NCBI GenBank assembly: GCA_013373385.1
Contig: JABXHX010000020.1
Coordinates: forward strand, 1-64,000
Length of the DNA stretch: 64,000 nucleotides
Direction: 5' to 3'
Origin: Flavobacteriaceae bacterium
Lineage (GTDB): Bacteria; Bacteroidota; Bacteroidia; Flavobacteriales; Flavobacteriaceae
Every line of letters starts with the position of its first letter. Position 1 is the stretch's first letter. Under the pieces are notes generated by a model, which had not been told where the DNA came from, made no database searches, and saw only the letters and a list, made by a program, of their open reading frames with translations. Shown here piece after piece: positions 46,254 through 55,104 of this stretch. Both the position numbers and the translations under genes were made by a program.

Positions 46254-46637
46254 TCACTTATCCAAAACCGCTTTAATATCTGGTTTAAAATAATTGGGTC
46301 CTTTTAACACTTTACCATCTTCACGGTAAATAGGTTTCCCGTCTTCTCCTAATTTACTCATATTACTTCGTTGAATTTCATCAAACACCTTTTCAATTTT
46401 ATCTTGCATTCCGTGCTCTATAATAGTTCCACATAAAATATATAACATATCCCCTAAGGCATCAGCAACTTCTACCAAATCATTGTTTTGTGCAGCTTCT
46501 AAATACTCCTCATTTTCTTCTTTCATCAAGTTAAAACGCAACAGGTTTCTATCTCCCAAATCTGCGGTTGGCTTATTTTTTATTCCTAATTTAAAGGCTG
46601 TATGAAAGTCGTGTACAGCAGCGATTCTTTTTTTCAT
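46254..46637 (-). CDS. MazG-like nucleoside triphosphate pyrophosphohydrolase
   Basis: This 127-residue all-alpha NTP pyrophosphohydrolase has the MazG/dUTPase-type metal motif ENEEYLEAAQNNDLVEVADALGDMLYILCGT, that is E-x-x-E, then E-x-x-D, characteristic of the superfamily. The C-terminus SKLGEDGKPIYREDGKVLKGPNYFKPDI is found in the phosphoribosyl-ATP pyrophosphohydrolase-like group. It would clean non-canonical or modified NTPs, or act as a HisE-like enzyme; no his genes are near. It lies 61 bases downstream of the SDR gene on the same strand. Confidence 0.88.
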   Translation of the reverse strand: MKKRIAAVHDFHTAFKLGIKNKPTADLGDRNLLRFNLMKEENEEYLEAAQNNDLVEVADALGDMLYILCGTIIEHGMQDKIEKVFDEIQRSNMSKLGEDGKPIYREDGKVLKGPNYFKPDIKAVLDK

Positions 46638-46698
46638 GTATTCTTTGTATTTATTTATTTCTTATGCTCGATTTGACTAAGAATTATAGTTAATTCTT

Positions 46699-47421
46699 TT
46701 ATGTTGCTTTTTTCAACAACCATGCTGGTACAATTTTTAATACTACAGCAATCAGTGCCCAACGTTTTGAAATATAAGCGACTCTTTTTTTCTTTTTAAT
46801 GGCACTATATATTTGCTTGGCTGCTTTTTCTAAAGGAACCAACCAAAAAATCCCGTCTCCTAAAGCCATGGCTGTATCTACAAATCCAGGGCGAATATCG
46901 GTAATAAAGACTTGTTTAGATTTGATTGATTTTGTTTTGATATACAAACTTTCTAAATAGGCTTTTTGATACGCTTTCGATGCAAAATACACTGGTGCAG
47001 AGCGATTTCCTCTAAGCGAAGCAATGGATGAAATCCCTACCAAATGTCCATGTTCTTGTTGTTTAAATAAATTGTATGCCAGCGTATATAACTTTGTAAC
47101 ACCTACTACATTGGTATGAATGGTTTGCGCTTCTTTATCCCAAGCTAACTTTGGATTTACAAATCCGACTCCAGAAGATTGAATTATCAAATCAATAGTA
47201 TTAAACTCATCTACAATTTCGAAAAAGATTTTCTCAACTTCATCAACTTTTTGAATATCATTTTGCTTTACTACAATTTGATTTGGGTAACTCTGCTTTA
47301 ACTCTTCTAGTTTTTCTAATCTTCTTCCTGTTACTGCTACCTTATAATTGTCTTTTATCAACAATTCTACCAGTGATTTTCCAATACCCGATGTAGCTCC
47401 AAAAACAATTGCCGTCTTCAT
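46699..47421 (-). CDS. Short-chain dehydrogenase/reductase (SDR)
   Basis: This 240-residue classical SDR has the cofactor motif TAIVFGATSGIGKSL, QSSGVGF in the NAG position, Ser in GISSIAS and the active-site Tyr/Lys in YFASKAYQKAY. ATG 47421 (MKTAIVFGATSG) was chosen over an in-frame start at 47466, which would add 15 residues before the first strand and overlap the divergent small gene. The C-terminus VVLKIVPAWLLKKAT is hydrophobic, which suggests membrane association, as in DltE/3-ketoacyl-type reductases. The substrate is unknown. Confidence 0.9.
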   Translation of the reverse strand: MKTAIVFGATSGIGKSLVELLIKDNYKVAVTGRRLEKLEELKQSYPNQIVVKQNDIQKVDEVEKIFFEIVDEFNTIDLIIQSSGVGFVNPKLAWDKEAQTIHTNVVGVTKLYTLAYNLFKQQEHGHLVGISSIASLRGNRSAPVYFASKAYQKAYLESLYIKTKSIKSKQVFITDIRPGFVDTAMALGDGIFWLVPLEKAAKQIYSAIKKKKRVAYISKRWALIAVVLKIVPAWLLKKAT

Positions 47422-47455
47422 ACTTATTTGTAAATTTGCATAAAAATACAATTTT

Positions 47456-47647
47456 ATGTTTACCAATGGTCAATTAATTTTTGCTGGATTTTTTGTAGTG
47501 GCTTTTATTGCTGTAATGATTTGGAGTTACAGAAAAGACATTCAAAATCATAAAAAATATTACAAAAACACCGCACTTAAAGTTGGCTTTTGGATGCTTG
47601 TTGTTATTGTAGTCTGGAGCGCTATCAGAATTTATAGCAAAAGCTAA
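47456..47647 (+). CDS. Small conserved two-helix membrane protein
   Basis: This 63-residue protein has two hydrophobic helices (about 6-23 and 43-58) joined by a basic loop SYRKDIQNHKKYYKNTALKVG. It starts 34 bases after the SDR start on the other strand and ends 1 base before the stop of the convergent ion-channel gene. The symmetrical composition, the sensible start and the tight packing support a real gene. The function is unknown; similar small proteins are common in flavobacteria. Confidence 0.75.
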   Translation: MFTNGQLIFAGFFVVAFIAVMIWSYRKDIQNHKKYYKNTALKVGFWMLVVIVVWSAIRIYSKS

Positions 47648-47648
47648 A

Positions 47649-48557
47649 TTACATCTTTTCTACTTCGCTCAATTTATCGTGGTCTAAAATGGTAAAGCCA
47701 TCTTCATCGAATCTATACGAAGTGGTAAATTTTACATCTGTTTCTACATCAGAAAATTGATACGAATGAATTTGATATACATTTTGCGCAAATGATTCTT
47801 CGTGGTATTGCAATAATAAATATAATTCTGCTTGCAGCTTTTCTATTTGCTTGTTTGTAAAATTAAACAACGGACTTTCTTCATTAATCTCATGTACAAC
47901 AGTCCATACTGTTGGCAAATACATGATAGCATCTCTTTCTAACTTTAATTCGTAAAACTTTTTCTCTTTGGTTGTTTGGTCAGAAATAGAAAGCGTAACG
48001 GTAATTTTAGGTTCTATCATTACTGTTTTTCTACTATTCATCAATCTGAACATCAATGCTCTGTTGCCTTTAAATTCTCTAAGGATGAGTTTATCACTAA
48101 ACTTAATCGCTGCTCTTGGTTTAGAAAACCTACCGTATAACAACCCTGTTATGAATGAAAAACTCAACAAGCCTATCATTGCTTCAAAAGCCGCAATAAT
48201 GTTAGAAGTAATTCCGTGTGGCGCAATTCCTCCATATCCAACTGTTGTTAAGGTTTGTGCACTAAAGAAAAATCCGTTTAAAAAATCAGTAAAAAAATGA
48301 CCTGTACTTTTCGTTATTTCTTCAATTCCGATAAGTGTATAAATAAATCCGAAAATAATATTGATTAATGTATACACGAGCACGATTAAAAAAAAGAATT
48401 TAATCCAAGATATCTCTATAAAATAAGCATACAAATCATCTAGACTTCTTTTCTTGTTTAGATGAATTACATTTGATGTACCATCTTTATTAATGATACT
48501 CTGCGCATTTTTTGTCGATTTATAACCAAATCCTGGATCTTTTATTTTTCTTGCCAT
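47649..48557 (-). CDS. KirBac-type inward-rectifier potassium channel family protein
   Basis: This 302-residue protein has two membrane helices (about 55-80 and 115-140) around a pore loop with the selectivity filter TTVGYGGIAP, preceded by the pore helix FFFSAQTLT. The C-terminal half (about 150-300) is the Kir cytosolic beta domain: FSKPRAAIKFSDKLIL, RALMFRLMNSRKTVMIEPKITVTL and the QYHEESFAQNVYQIHSYQFSDVE region. The N-terminal stretch DPGFGYKSTKNAQSIINKDGTSNV is the Kir slide-helix region. It conducts K+ across the inner membrane, gated from the cytosol. It ends 0 bases before the following membrane protein gene's region on the same strand (48557/48558). Confidence 0.93.
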   Translation of the reverse strand: MARKIKDPGFGYKSTKNAQSIINKDGTSNVIHLNKKRSLDDLYAYFIEISWIKFFFLIVLVYTLINIIFGFIYTLIGIEEITKSTGHFFTDFLNGFFFSAQTLTTVGYGGIAPHGITSNIIAAFEAMIGLLSFSFITGLLYGRFSKPRAAIKFSDKLILREFKGNRALMFRLMNSRKTVMIEPKITVTLSISDQTTKEKKFYELKLERDAIMYLPTVWTVVHEINEESPLFNFTNKQIEKLQAELYLLLQYHEESFAQNVYQIHSYQFSDVETDVKFTTSYRFDEDGFTILDHDKLSEVEKM

Positions 48558-49319
48558 CTATTTTGCTTTGTTTATTTGCCTAATACGCTTCAATCTCTTC
48601 CAAGCTTTTTTATTTACTAAAGTATAGGTTACAAAACAACCAATATCAAGTAAAAAGTAAAACAAGCTTATTCCGCTTGGAGGATTGTTGCTTGGCAAGT
48701 TTTCAAATATTCCAAAAGCTGTGTCTGGCCAATACCAAGCCCCATAAGCTGTACCTCCAATTTCTAACACAGCCACTGTTATATACATAGTTAAAAAATA
48801 CATTCTGTCTTTTGGTCTTTTAAGTAATAAAGCAAAAACCCCAAGTGTCATAATTAGCCCAAATAAGTCATTGAAAAAATACCAATAACCAATAGCAAAT
48901 AGAGAAATAATTAAGTAAAAAAAGTTTTCAATCTCTTTATGATATTTCCGAACTATTGGTGCTTTAGCAAAAACAAAAACACGCGCATACACTGCTGCGT
49001 GGCCAAACGGAACATACAGCGGAACATTGCCCAATCTGTAGGTGTACATACCTAAATAAACCGAGAAAAAATACTCGCCAATAAAACCAATAATTACTGC
49101 GTAAATCATGAGTTCTCTTGTACGCTTTGTAGACTTTTTATACAGTAAATAAAAGCCTGTAAGCATTACAATATTGATAACAATTTGATTGTACTCAAAT
49201 TTTTCTGCCAGCGTAACACTGTCTAAATACAATCCTGCAACTCCAATAAAAAATAAGCCAATCTTTCTAACAAAAAGCTTGGCAATTTTTACAATATCTG
49301 TTGTTGGTATAAAATGCAT
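48558..49319 (-). CDS. Polytopic membrane protein of unknown function
   Basis: I do not recognise the family. The 253-residue product has about seven hydrophobic segments (near 18-35, 42-57, 70-88, 102-115, 132-148, 150-165, 172-190 and 215-233). Conserved-looking polar stretches inside the membrane are IGEYFFSVYLGMYTYRLGNVPLYVPFGHA and GGTAYGAWYWPDTAFGIFENLPSNNPPSG. The C-terminus is basic (KKAWKRLKRIRQINKAK), consistent with a cytosolic end. It abuts the Kir channel gene with no gap and follows tag by 9 bases, so tag, this gene and the channel are probably cotranscribed. Confidence 0.75.
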   Translation of the reverse strand: MHFIPTTDIVKIAKLFVRKIGLFFIGVAGLYLDSVTLAEKFEYNQIVINIVMLTGFYLLYKKSTKRTRELMIYAVIIGFIGEYFFSVYLGMYTYRLGNVPLYVPFGHAAVYARVFVFAKAPIVRKYHKEIENFFYLIISLFAIGYWYFFNDLFGLIMTLGVFALLLKRPKDRMYFLTMYITVAVLEIGGTAYGAWYWPDTAFGIFENLPSNNPPSGISLFYFLLDIGCFVTYTLVNKKAWKRLKRIRQINKAK

Positions 49320-49328
49320 TTTTATTGT

Positions 49329-49886
49329 TTAATTTGGATAACAAAAACAATTAGTTGTATGATCATTTACCATACCTGTAGCTTGCATAAAAGCGTAAAT
49401 AATAGTAGAGCCCACAAACTTAAATCCGCGTTTTTTTAATGCTTTAGAAATGGCATCTGAAATTTCTGTAGTAGCTGGTACTTCTTCTCTTGTTTCGAAT
49501 TTATTGACTATGGGTGTGCCGCTTACAAAAGACCATATAAATGTAGAAAAAGAACCAAACTCTTTTTGAATTTCCATAAACAATTGTGCATTTACAATCG
49601 CTGCTTTTATCTTTAGCCTATTTCTAATGATACCTTCATTTACAATCAATTCATTAAACTTTTTCTCATCGTAAGTTGCAATTTTACGATAATCAAAATT
49701 ATCGAAGGCTTTTCTAAAATGCTCACGTTTTTTTAAAATAGTAATCCAGCTTAATCCAGCTTGAAAAGACTCTAACAATAAAAACTCAAACAAAGTTTCA
49801 TCATCATATACAGGTTTTCCCCACTCCTTATCATGATACTCTATATACAATGGATCATCGCTTACCCAAAAACATCTATTTTTCAT
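49329..49886 (-). CDS. tag: DNA-3-methyladenine glycosylase I
   Basis: This 185-residue Tag enzyme removes 3-methyladenine from alkylated DNA in base-excision repair. It has RCFWVSDDPLYIEYHDKEWGKPV at the start (the Tag Cys and His zinc-ligand region), ESFQAGLSWITILKKREHFRKAF, ATYDEKKFNELIVNEGIIRNRLKI and near the end KFVGSTIIYAFMQATGMVNDHTTNCFC, whose His and Cys complete the zinc site. Length and motif order are normal. It heads the unit tag, membrane protein, Kir channel. Confidence 0.95.
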   Translation of the reverse strand: MKNRCFWVSDDPLYIEYHDKEWGKPVYDDETLFEFLLLESFQAGLSWITILKKREHFRKAFDNFDYRKIATYDEKKFNELIVNEGIIRNRLKIKAAIVNAQLFMEIQKEFGSFSTFIWSFVSGTPIVNKFETREEVPATTEISDAISKALKKRGFKFVGSTIIYAFMQATGMVNDHTTNCFCYPN

Positions 49887-49984
49887 GCATTGAATATACT
49901 TTTTTATTTTATCTTGTTAAAATTATTTGTATCTATATTTTTGGAATAATTTTTGTTACTTAAACAACATAAAAACTACTGATT

Positions 49985-50389
49985 ATGAAACACTTAAAAA
50001 CCTTTCTTTATCTATGCCTTATTGGTTTTTTTATTTGGAGTTGTAGCTCTGTTCCTAAAAAAACCAACACAACAAAAGAAGAGCCAGTAGTAATTGCCAA
50101 TGACAGTTTAGAATACGAAATTATTATTATTGATGTTGGGTTTACTGCTTTTTTAAACTCAGAAGCCAAGCCAAAAACGTATCTTTCTGAAAGTTATTTG
50201 AAAAATAAAAATCAGCGTTATGTTACAGAGTGGAACGCCAGAGTAAGAAACCCTCAACGATATAATCCGAATATTTACGAAAATATAATTGACTACAACC
50301 CAAATCTAAATTACGGATTGGATGTAAACTATAAATTGTATTGGTATTTTAAGTTTGCAGAAAAGAAATACAGAATGCGACTTGAGTAA
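49985..50389 (+). CDS. DUF6146 family lipoprotein
   Basis: This 134-residue lipoprotein (CLIGFFIWSCSSVPKK, lipobox Cys20) matches the flavobacterial DUF6146 family: LEYEIIIIDVGFTAFLNSEAKPKTYLSESYLKNKNQRYVTEWNARVRNPQRYN, then NIIDYNPNLNYGLDVNYKLYWYFKFAEKKY. No function is known. It lies in front of the convergent folA gene with 3 bases between stops, and shows no separate terminator. Confidence 0.85.
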   Translation: MKHLKTFLYLCLIGFFIWSCSSVPKKTNTTKEEPVVIANDSLEYEIIIIDVGFTAFLNSEAKPKTYLSESYLKNKNQRYVTEWNARVRNPQRYNPNIYENIIDYNPNLNYGLDVNYKLYWYFKFAEKKYRMRLE

Positions 50390-50392
50390 GCT

Positions 50393-50890
50393 TCAGCTTC
50401 TTCTTGTATAACTTACAAAGCTATAATTGTATTTATTTTTTGCATCTGCAGCAAAATATTCTCTGGATGTTTCTTGCCAAACTGCTGTATCTATTTCTGG
50501 AAAGTACACATCTGCATCAAATGTATGATGTACCTCTGTAATATCTAATTGATTTACAATAGTGCTTGCTATTGCTTGCTTGTATATTTGAGCACCACCA
50601 ATTATAAAAATATGGGTATCGTTTTTAGCAACCTCAAAAGCTGCTTCTAAACTATGCACCACCACGCAGCCTTCTGCTTTGTAATTTTTATTTCTAGTAA
50701 TAATAACGGTTGTTCTGTTAGGCAAGGGTTTACCAATAGATTCAAACGTATTTCTACCCATAATTATATGATGACCAGATGTTACTTTTTTAAAACGCTT
50801 TAAATCTGCTGGCAAATGCCAAATTAAATCATTGTCTTTTCCCAACGCATTGTTATTCGCAATAGCGGCTATAATTGTAATATTAGTCAT
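50393..50890 (-). CDS. folA: Dihydrofolate reductase
   Basis: This 165-residue DHFR reduces dihydrofolate to tetrahydrofolate with NADPH. It shows IAAIANNNALGKDNDLIWHLPADLKRFKKVT (substrate loop with Trp), HHIIMGRNTFESIGKPLPNRTTVIITRN and IFIIGGAQIYKQAI, all standard. It lies 2 bases after thyA on the same strand; thymidylate synthase makes dihydrofolate, which FolA recycles, so the gene pair is functional as well as physical. Trimethoprim-type drugs target this enzyme; nothing in the sequence suggests resistance or otherwise. Confidence 0.96.
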   Translation of the reverse strand: MTNITIIAAIANNNALGKDNDLIWHLPADLKRFKKVTSGHHIIMGRNTFESIGKPLPNRTTVIITRNKNYKAEGCVVVHSLEAAFEVAKNDTHIFIIGGAQIYKQAIASTIVNQLDITEVHHTFDADVYFPEIDTAVWQETSREYFAADAKNKYNYSFVSYTRRS

Positions 50891-50892
50891 AA

Positions 50893-51717
50893 TTATACAG
50901 CTACTTTTCCTTTAATATGCGGATGTGGATTGTAATCAACCAGTTCAAAATCTTCAAATTTAAAATCGAAAATTGAGTTTACATTTGGATTGATTTTCAT
51001 TGTTGGCAATGGTCTTGTATCTCTAGATAGTTGCAACTCTAATTGCTCATAATGATTGCTGTAAATATGAGCATCTCCAAAGGTATGCACAAAATCTCCA
51101 GGTTCGTATCCACATACTTGCGCCATCATCATGGTAAACAGAGCATACGAAGCTATATTAAATGGCACTCCTAAAAAAATGTCTGCACTTCGTTGGTACA
51201 ACTGACAAGATAGCTTTCCATCTGCTACATAAAACTGAAAGAACGCATGGCAAGGTGGCAAAGCTGCTTTACCATTTGCAACATTTTCTGAAAACGAAAC
51301 AGAAGTATCTGGCAATACACTTGGATTCCAAGCTGACACCAACATTCTTCTACTATCTGGATTCTTTTTTAATGTATCTATTACTTCTTGCAATTGGTCT
51401 ATATCGTCACTGTTCCAATTTCTCCATTGATGCCCATATACTGGTCCTAAATCTCCATTTTCATCTGCCCATTCGTTCCAGATTCTTACACCATTTTCTT
51501 GCAGATATTTAATATTGGTATCTCCATTTATAAACCAAAGCAACTCATAAATAATAGATTTTAAATGCAATTTTTTAGTCGTTACCATTGGAAAACCTTT
51601 GCTTAAATCAAATCGCATTTGATAGCCAAAAACACTTTTTGTTCCTGTACCTGTTCTATCAGATTTTTCGTTTCCGTTTTCTAATACATGCTGTACTAAA
51701 TCTAAATATTGTTTCAT
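50893..51717 (-). CDS. thyA: Thymidylate synthase ThyA
   Basis: This 274-residue ThyA converts dUMP and methylene-tetrahydrofolate to dTMP and dihydrofolate. Visible are [48 protein letters not shown], the catalytic Cys in [34 protein letters not shown] and [15 protein letters not shown]. It is followed by folA after 2 bases. Just upstream of the start is an imperfect 22-base dyad that could be a regulatory site. Confidence 0.97.
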   Translation of the reverse strand: MKQYLDLVQHVLENGNEKSDRTGTGTKSVFGYQMRFDLSKGFPMVTTKKLHLKSIIYELLWFINGDTNIKYLQENGVRIWNEWADENGDLGPVYGHQWRNWNSDDIDQLQEVIDTLKKNPDSRRMLVSAWNPSVLPDTSVSFSENVANGKAALPPCHAFFQFYVADGKLSCQLYQRSADIFLGVPFNIASYALFTMMMAQVCGYEPGDFVHTFGDAHIYSNHYEQLELQLSRDTRPLPTMKINPNVNSIFDFKFEDFELVDYNPHPHIKGKVAV

Positions 51718-51720
51718 TTT

Positions 51721-51742
51721 TTTCAGCGTTTAATCGTTGAAA
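51721..51742. promoter_or_regulatory. Imperfect inverted repeat upstream of thyA
   Basis: The 22-base stretch begins TTTCAGCG and ends CGTTGAAA. Its arms pair as TTTCA/TGAAA with inner CG/CG, with mismatches at two positions. It starts 4 bases upstream of the thyA ATG, close enough to act in the leader RNA or as a protein site. Weak call. Confidence 0.3.
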
Positions 51743-51771
51743 TGTGTATCTTTTTAATTGTGCTTAAAATT

Positions 51772-51806
51772 AAAAAAGCATCAACAAAAAACTGTAAATG
51801 CTTTTA
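51772..51806 (-). terminator. Probable terminator after the nucleoside transporter gene
   Basis: On the minus strand AAAAGCAT and ATGCTTTT pair around a 15-nt loop and are followed by TTAATTTT. It lies about 80 bases after the transporter stop and 55 bases before thyA. The stem is AT-rich and the loop long, so confidence is modest. Confidence 0.45.
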
Positions 51807-51883
51807 AAATATATTCATAAGTTATTAACTGTTTTAAAATAACTTCTAAACCTTTAAACAAATAAATTATTTAACAATAATAG

Positions 51884-53281
51884 TTATCCAATAATCATTC
51901 CTGCTATTGTTGCTGACATTAATGAGGCTATGGTACCACCAATCAATGCTTTCATTCCAAATTCGGATAAAGTTTTACGCTGTCCTGGAGCTAAAGAGCC
52001 AATACCTCCAATTTGTATCCCTATTGATGCAAAATTGGCAAAACCGCACAGCATATAGGTAGCCATAATAACTGATTTATTGTAATTTAAGTGTACGGCA
52101 CTAGCAACATTTTTCAATTCTGCTAATTGTATATACCCAACAAATTCACTTGCGGCAAGTTTAATTCCTAATAGTTGTCCCATCATTGCCATGTCTTCAC
52201 TAGCCACCCCAATCAACCACATTAAAGGCGCAAAAAGATAACCTAACACAAACTCTAAAGATAAATTTTTATATGGTGTATTTGCTAAAATCCATTCATT
52301 CACACCGCTTATCGAACCTAACTTTAAAAAACCATAATTTATCATTGCTATAAAGGCAACAAACACTAATAACATTGCTCCTACATTTACTGCCAAACGT
52401 AAGCCTTCGGTTGTTCCATTTGCAATCGCATCCAACATATTCGAACCAATTTTTTCTGTAGACACATGCACATCTGTGTTTATACTCTCGGTTTGTGGAT
52501 ATAAAATCTTAGAAATAACGATAGCTCCCGGAGCTGCCATTACAGATGCTGCTAACAAATGCTTAGCATATTGCAATCTTAAAACGGGATCATCTCCTCC
52601 TAAAAACCCAATATATGCTGCTAGTACCGCTCCTGCAACTGTTGCCATCCCTCCAATCATTACCAAGAGCATTTCAGATTTATTCATTTTCTCTAAATAG
52701 GCTTTGATTAATAGTGGCGCTTCAGTTTGTCCTAAAAAAATATTACCTGCAACCGATAAACTTTCTGCTCCAGATATTTTCAATATTTTAGCTAAAACAA
52801 TCCCGAGTCCTTTTACTATCCATTGAATAATTCCTAAATAAAACAGCAATGAAGTTAAAGCCGAAAAGAAAATAATAGTTGGTAGCACTTGAAAGGCAAA
52901 AATAAATCCGAAGGTATCCATATCTACTACTAAACCTTCAAATAAAAATTTACTTCCTGCTCTTGTAAAATCTAGGACTTTAACAAATAAGCTTCCAACA
53001 AACTCAAATGATTTTTGTACAAATCCAACTTTTAATACTCCAATAGCAATTAGCAATTGAAAAGACAACCCTATACCTACTGTTTTCCAATCAATTGCTT
53101 TTTTGTTACTAGAAAATAAAAAGGCTAAAACAATTAAAGAAATCATTCCTAAAATTCCTCTCCAGATACTTGTAAAGCTTAATCCATTACTTGGAATAAT
53201 CTCTTTTATTGCTTCTGTTGTTCCTTGTGGAAAAACTGCGACTGAAAAGAGGCAGAAAATAATAAATAGTACTTTTTTCAT
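51884..53281 (-). CDS. NupC/CNT-family concentrative nucleoside transporter
   Basis: This 465-residue integral membrane protein begins with a probable cleavable signal (FIIFCLFSVAVFPQG). The CNT-family core follows: FFSALTSLLFYLGIIQWIVKGLG, SGAESLSVAGNIFLGQTEAPLLIKAYL (the G-Q-T-E nucleoside-binding motif), GGMATVAGAVLAAYIG, ANGTTEGLRLAVNVGAMLLVFVAFIAM, GYLFAPLMWLIGV and the C-terminal CGFANFASIGIQIGGIGSLAPGQR (N-F-x-S-I-G-I). It takes up nucleosides with H+ or Na+. It lies in a conserved flavobacterial neighbourhood with the bifunctional nuclease and thyA-folA, linking import with nucleotide synthesis. Confidence 0.93.
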   Translation of the reverse strand: MKKVLFIIFCLFSVAVFPQGTTEAIKEIIPSNGLSFTSIWRGILGMISLIVLAFLFSSNKKAIDWKTVGIGLSFQLLIAIGVLKVGFVQKSFEFVGSLFVKVLDFTRAGSKFLFEGLVVDMDTFGFIFAFQVLPTIIFFSALTSLLFYLGIIQWIVKGLGIVLAKILKISGAESLSVAGNIFLGQTEAPLLIKAYLEKMNKSEMLLVMIGGMATVAGAVLAAYIGFLGGDDPVLRLQYAKHLLAASVMAAPGAIVISKILYPQTESINTDVHVSTEKIGSNMLDAIANGTTEGLRLAVNVGAMLLVFVAFIAMINYGFLKLGSISGVNEWILANTPYKNLSLEFVLGYLFAPLMWLIGVASEDMAMMGQLLGIKLAASEFVGYIQLAELKNVASAVHLNYNKSVIMATYMLCGFANFASIGIQIGGIGSLAPGQRKTLSEFGMKALIGGTIASLMSATIAGMIIG

Positions 53282-53300
53282 AAATAAATTTTAATAGTTA

Positions 53301-53909
53301 CTAAGAACGCTTACTAATTTCGTCTCTTATTTTTGCTGCTAACTCATAATTTTCATTTGCAACAGCAGCGTCTAATTCTTTATATAATTCTTCGATTGAT
53401 TTTTCTGTATAATGCTCTTCTGATGATTCAGAAATAATTTCGGCTACCAAATCATCTGCCTGTAAATCAGATTCTTCTATAGACAATTGTTCTTCCACTT
53501 TTAAATAGATTCCCGCTTTATCTAAAATTTCTTCGTAGGTGTAAATTGGTGCGTTAAAACGAACTGCCAATGCTATGGCATCTGATGTTCTGGCATCAAT
53601 AACTTCTTCAACTCCATTTTTTTCTGATATCAAACTAGAAAAGAATACACCGTCTACCAATTTATGAATAATTACTTGTTTAACCTGTATCTGATATCTA
53701 TCTGCAAAGGTCTTAAATAAATCGTGTGTTAAAGGTCTTGGAGGTTTTATTTCTTTTTCTAGCGCAATTGCAATCGATTGTGCCTCAAAAGCACCAATAA
53801 TAATTGGCAAGGTTCTGTTTCCGTCTATTTCACTTAGTACCAAAGCGTAGGCTCCACTTTGAGTTTGACTGTAGGAAATTCCTTTTATTGTTAACTGTTT
53901 TAAACTCAT
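53301..53909 (-). CDS. Bifunctional nuclease family protein (DUF151) with C-terminal UVR motif
   Basis: This 202-residue protein has the DUF151/bifunctional nuclease domain (about 1-135): LTIKGISYSQTQSGAYALVLSEIDGNRTLPIIIGAFEAQSIAIALE, RPLTHDLFKTFADRY, VIDARTSDAIALAVRFNAPIYT. An acidic linker leads to a UvrB/UvrC motif at the end (YKELDAAVANENYELAAKIRDEI). Plant and Thermotoga relatives are reported as nucleases; the bacterial role is uncertain. It is 19 bases upstream of the nucleoside transporter gene on the same strand. Confidence 0.9.
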   Translation of the reverse strand: MSLKQLTIKGISYSQTQSGAYALVLSEIDGNRTLPIIIGAFEAQSIAIALEKEIKPPRPLTHDLFKTFADRYQIQVKQVIIHKLVDGVFFSSLISEKNGVEEVIDARTSDAIALAVRFNAPIYTYEEILDKAGIYLKVEEQLSIEESDLQADDLVAEIISESSEEHYTEKSIEELYKELDAAVANENYELAAKIRDEISKRS

Positions 53910-53927
53910 TATAACACGATCATCAAA

Positions 53928-53977
53928 AAAGAAAAAGGCTGTCTAAATTGGCGAAAACCTATTAAATAGACAGCCCT
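53928..53977 (-). terminator. Terminator after etfBA
   Basis: GGCTGTCTA (53937-53945) pairs with TAGACAGCC (53967-53975) around a 21-nt loop. Reading on the minus strand the stem is followed by TTTTTCTTTTTTG. It lies about 105 bases after the etfA stop and just upstream of the nuclease gene, separating the two transcripts. Confidence 0.7.
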
Positions 53978-54079
53978 TTTATGGGCACAATTTACTAAAA
54001 ATTATGAGTTGAGTTTGAATTTATTTAAAAAAGAAAACCGAACTAGTGAACAATTAGTAAATAATATTATTTAACAAAA

Positions 54080-55042
54080 CTAAGCTTGCTTAAACGCTTT
54101 TAGTTTTTCAATTAATTTTGGAACTACCTCAAAAGCATCTCCAACAACTCCATAATCTGCAGCTTTAAAGAATGGCGCTTCGGCATCTGTATTAATTACA
54201 ACTTTTACTTTAGAGGCATTTACTCCTGCTAAATGCTGTATCGCCCCAGAAATACCTATGGCAATATATAAATTAGAAGCAACTGGCTTACCCGTTTGTC
54301 CAACGTGCTCACTATGCGGTCTCCACCCTAAATCAGAAACTGGCTTAGAACATGCTGTTGCAGCTCCTAATACTTCTGCCAACTCTTCAATCATTCCCCA
54401 GTTTTCAGGACCTTTTAACCCTCTACCTCCAGAAACAACAACATCTGCATCAGCAATGGTTACTTTACCAGACGCCTTGTCTATACTCACTTGTTTAACT
54501 CCCAAATCAGCGTCTGAAATTTGAGCATCAAAACTTTCTGTAACTCCGCTCACAGCTTTTTCTACAAGTCCAAATGAATTTTTAGCCAATCCAATTACTT
54601 TTATATCTGTAGAGATGGTAGTGTTGTTAAATGCTTTGTTTGAAAATGCTTTTCTTTTTACTGTAAACGGACTTGTAGCTGATGGCAATGCTACTACATT
54701 AGATGCATAACCTGCATCTAATTGTACAGCTAACATTGGCGCTAAATACATTCCGTCTACACCAGAATCTACAATAATTACTGATGCATTTTGATTTGCT
54801 GCAACTTGCGATATCACAGCTGCATAAGCTTTTGCATTAAAGCTTGATAAATTATCATTAGAAACAGCTACTACTTTTTCTGCTCCATAATTGTATAACT
54901 CCGAAGCATCTGCTACATTCACTGTTACAGCCACCATTTGAGTACCTAATTGTTCTGCTACTTTTTTTCCGTATGATACGACTTCAAAAGCTGCTTTTTT
55001 AAATTTTCCTTCCGATGAATCGGCAAAAACTAAAACTGACAT
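54080..55042 (-). CDS. etfA: Electron transfer flavoprotein, alpha subunit
   Basis: This 320-residue EtfA binds FAD and passes electrons from acyl-CoA and other dehydrogenases to the quinone pool. The C-terminal FAD domain is clear: VVSGGRGLKGPENWGMIEELAEVLGAATACSKPVSDLGWRPHSEHVGQTGKPVASNLYIAIGISGAIQHLAG and INTDAEAPFFKAADYGVVGDAFEVVP. The N-terminal domain starts VLVFADSSEGKFKKAAFE. It lies 62 bases after etfB; between them is a 14-bp tandem repeat. Confidence 0.96.
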   Translation of the reverse strand: MSVLVFADSSEGKFKKAAFEVVSYGKKVAEQLGTQMVAVTVNVADASELYNYGAEKVVAVSNDNLSSFNAKAYAAVISQVAANQNASVIIVDSGVDGMYLAPMLAVQLDAGYASNVVALPSATSPFTVKRKAFSNKAFNNTTISTDIKVIGLAKNSFGLVEKAVSGVTESFDAQISDADLGVKQVSIDKASGKVTIADADVVVSGGRGLKGPENWGMIEELAEVLGAATACSKPVSDLGWRPHSEHVGQTGKPVASNLYIAIGISGAIQHLAGVNASKVKVVINTDAEAPFFKAADYGVVGDAFEVVPKLIEKLKAFKQA

Positions 55043-55050
55043 ATATTTTT

Positions 55051-55078
55051 TGAATTACGAATTTTGAATTACGAATTG
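55051..55078. repeat. Two tandem copies of a 14-bp unit between etfB and etfA
   Basis: TGAATTACGAATTT and TGAATTACGAATTG follow each other directly, 9 bases before the etfA start on the minus strand. A further ATTG/CAATT remnant follows. It lies in the 62-base etf spacer and may be slippage-derived; no regulatory role can be claimed. Confidence 0.6.
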
Positions 55079-55104
55079 CAATTCTAGATTCTTAGATTTT
55101 TTAA

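Noticed and set aside
54258..54524. 88-codon plus-strand frame opposite etfA
   Set aside because: It is antisense to the conserved FAD domain of EtfA; its regular look mirrors codon bias of that gene.
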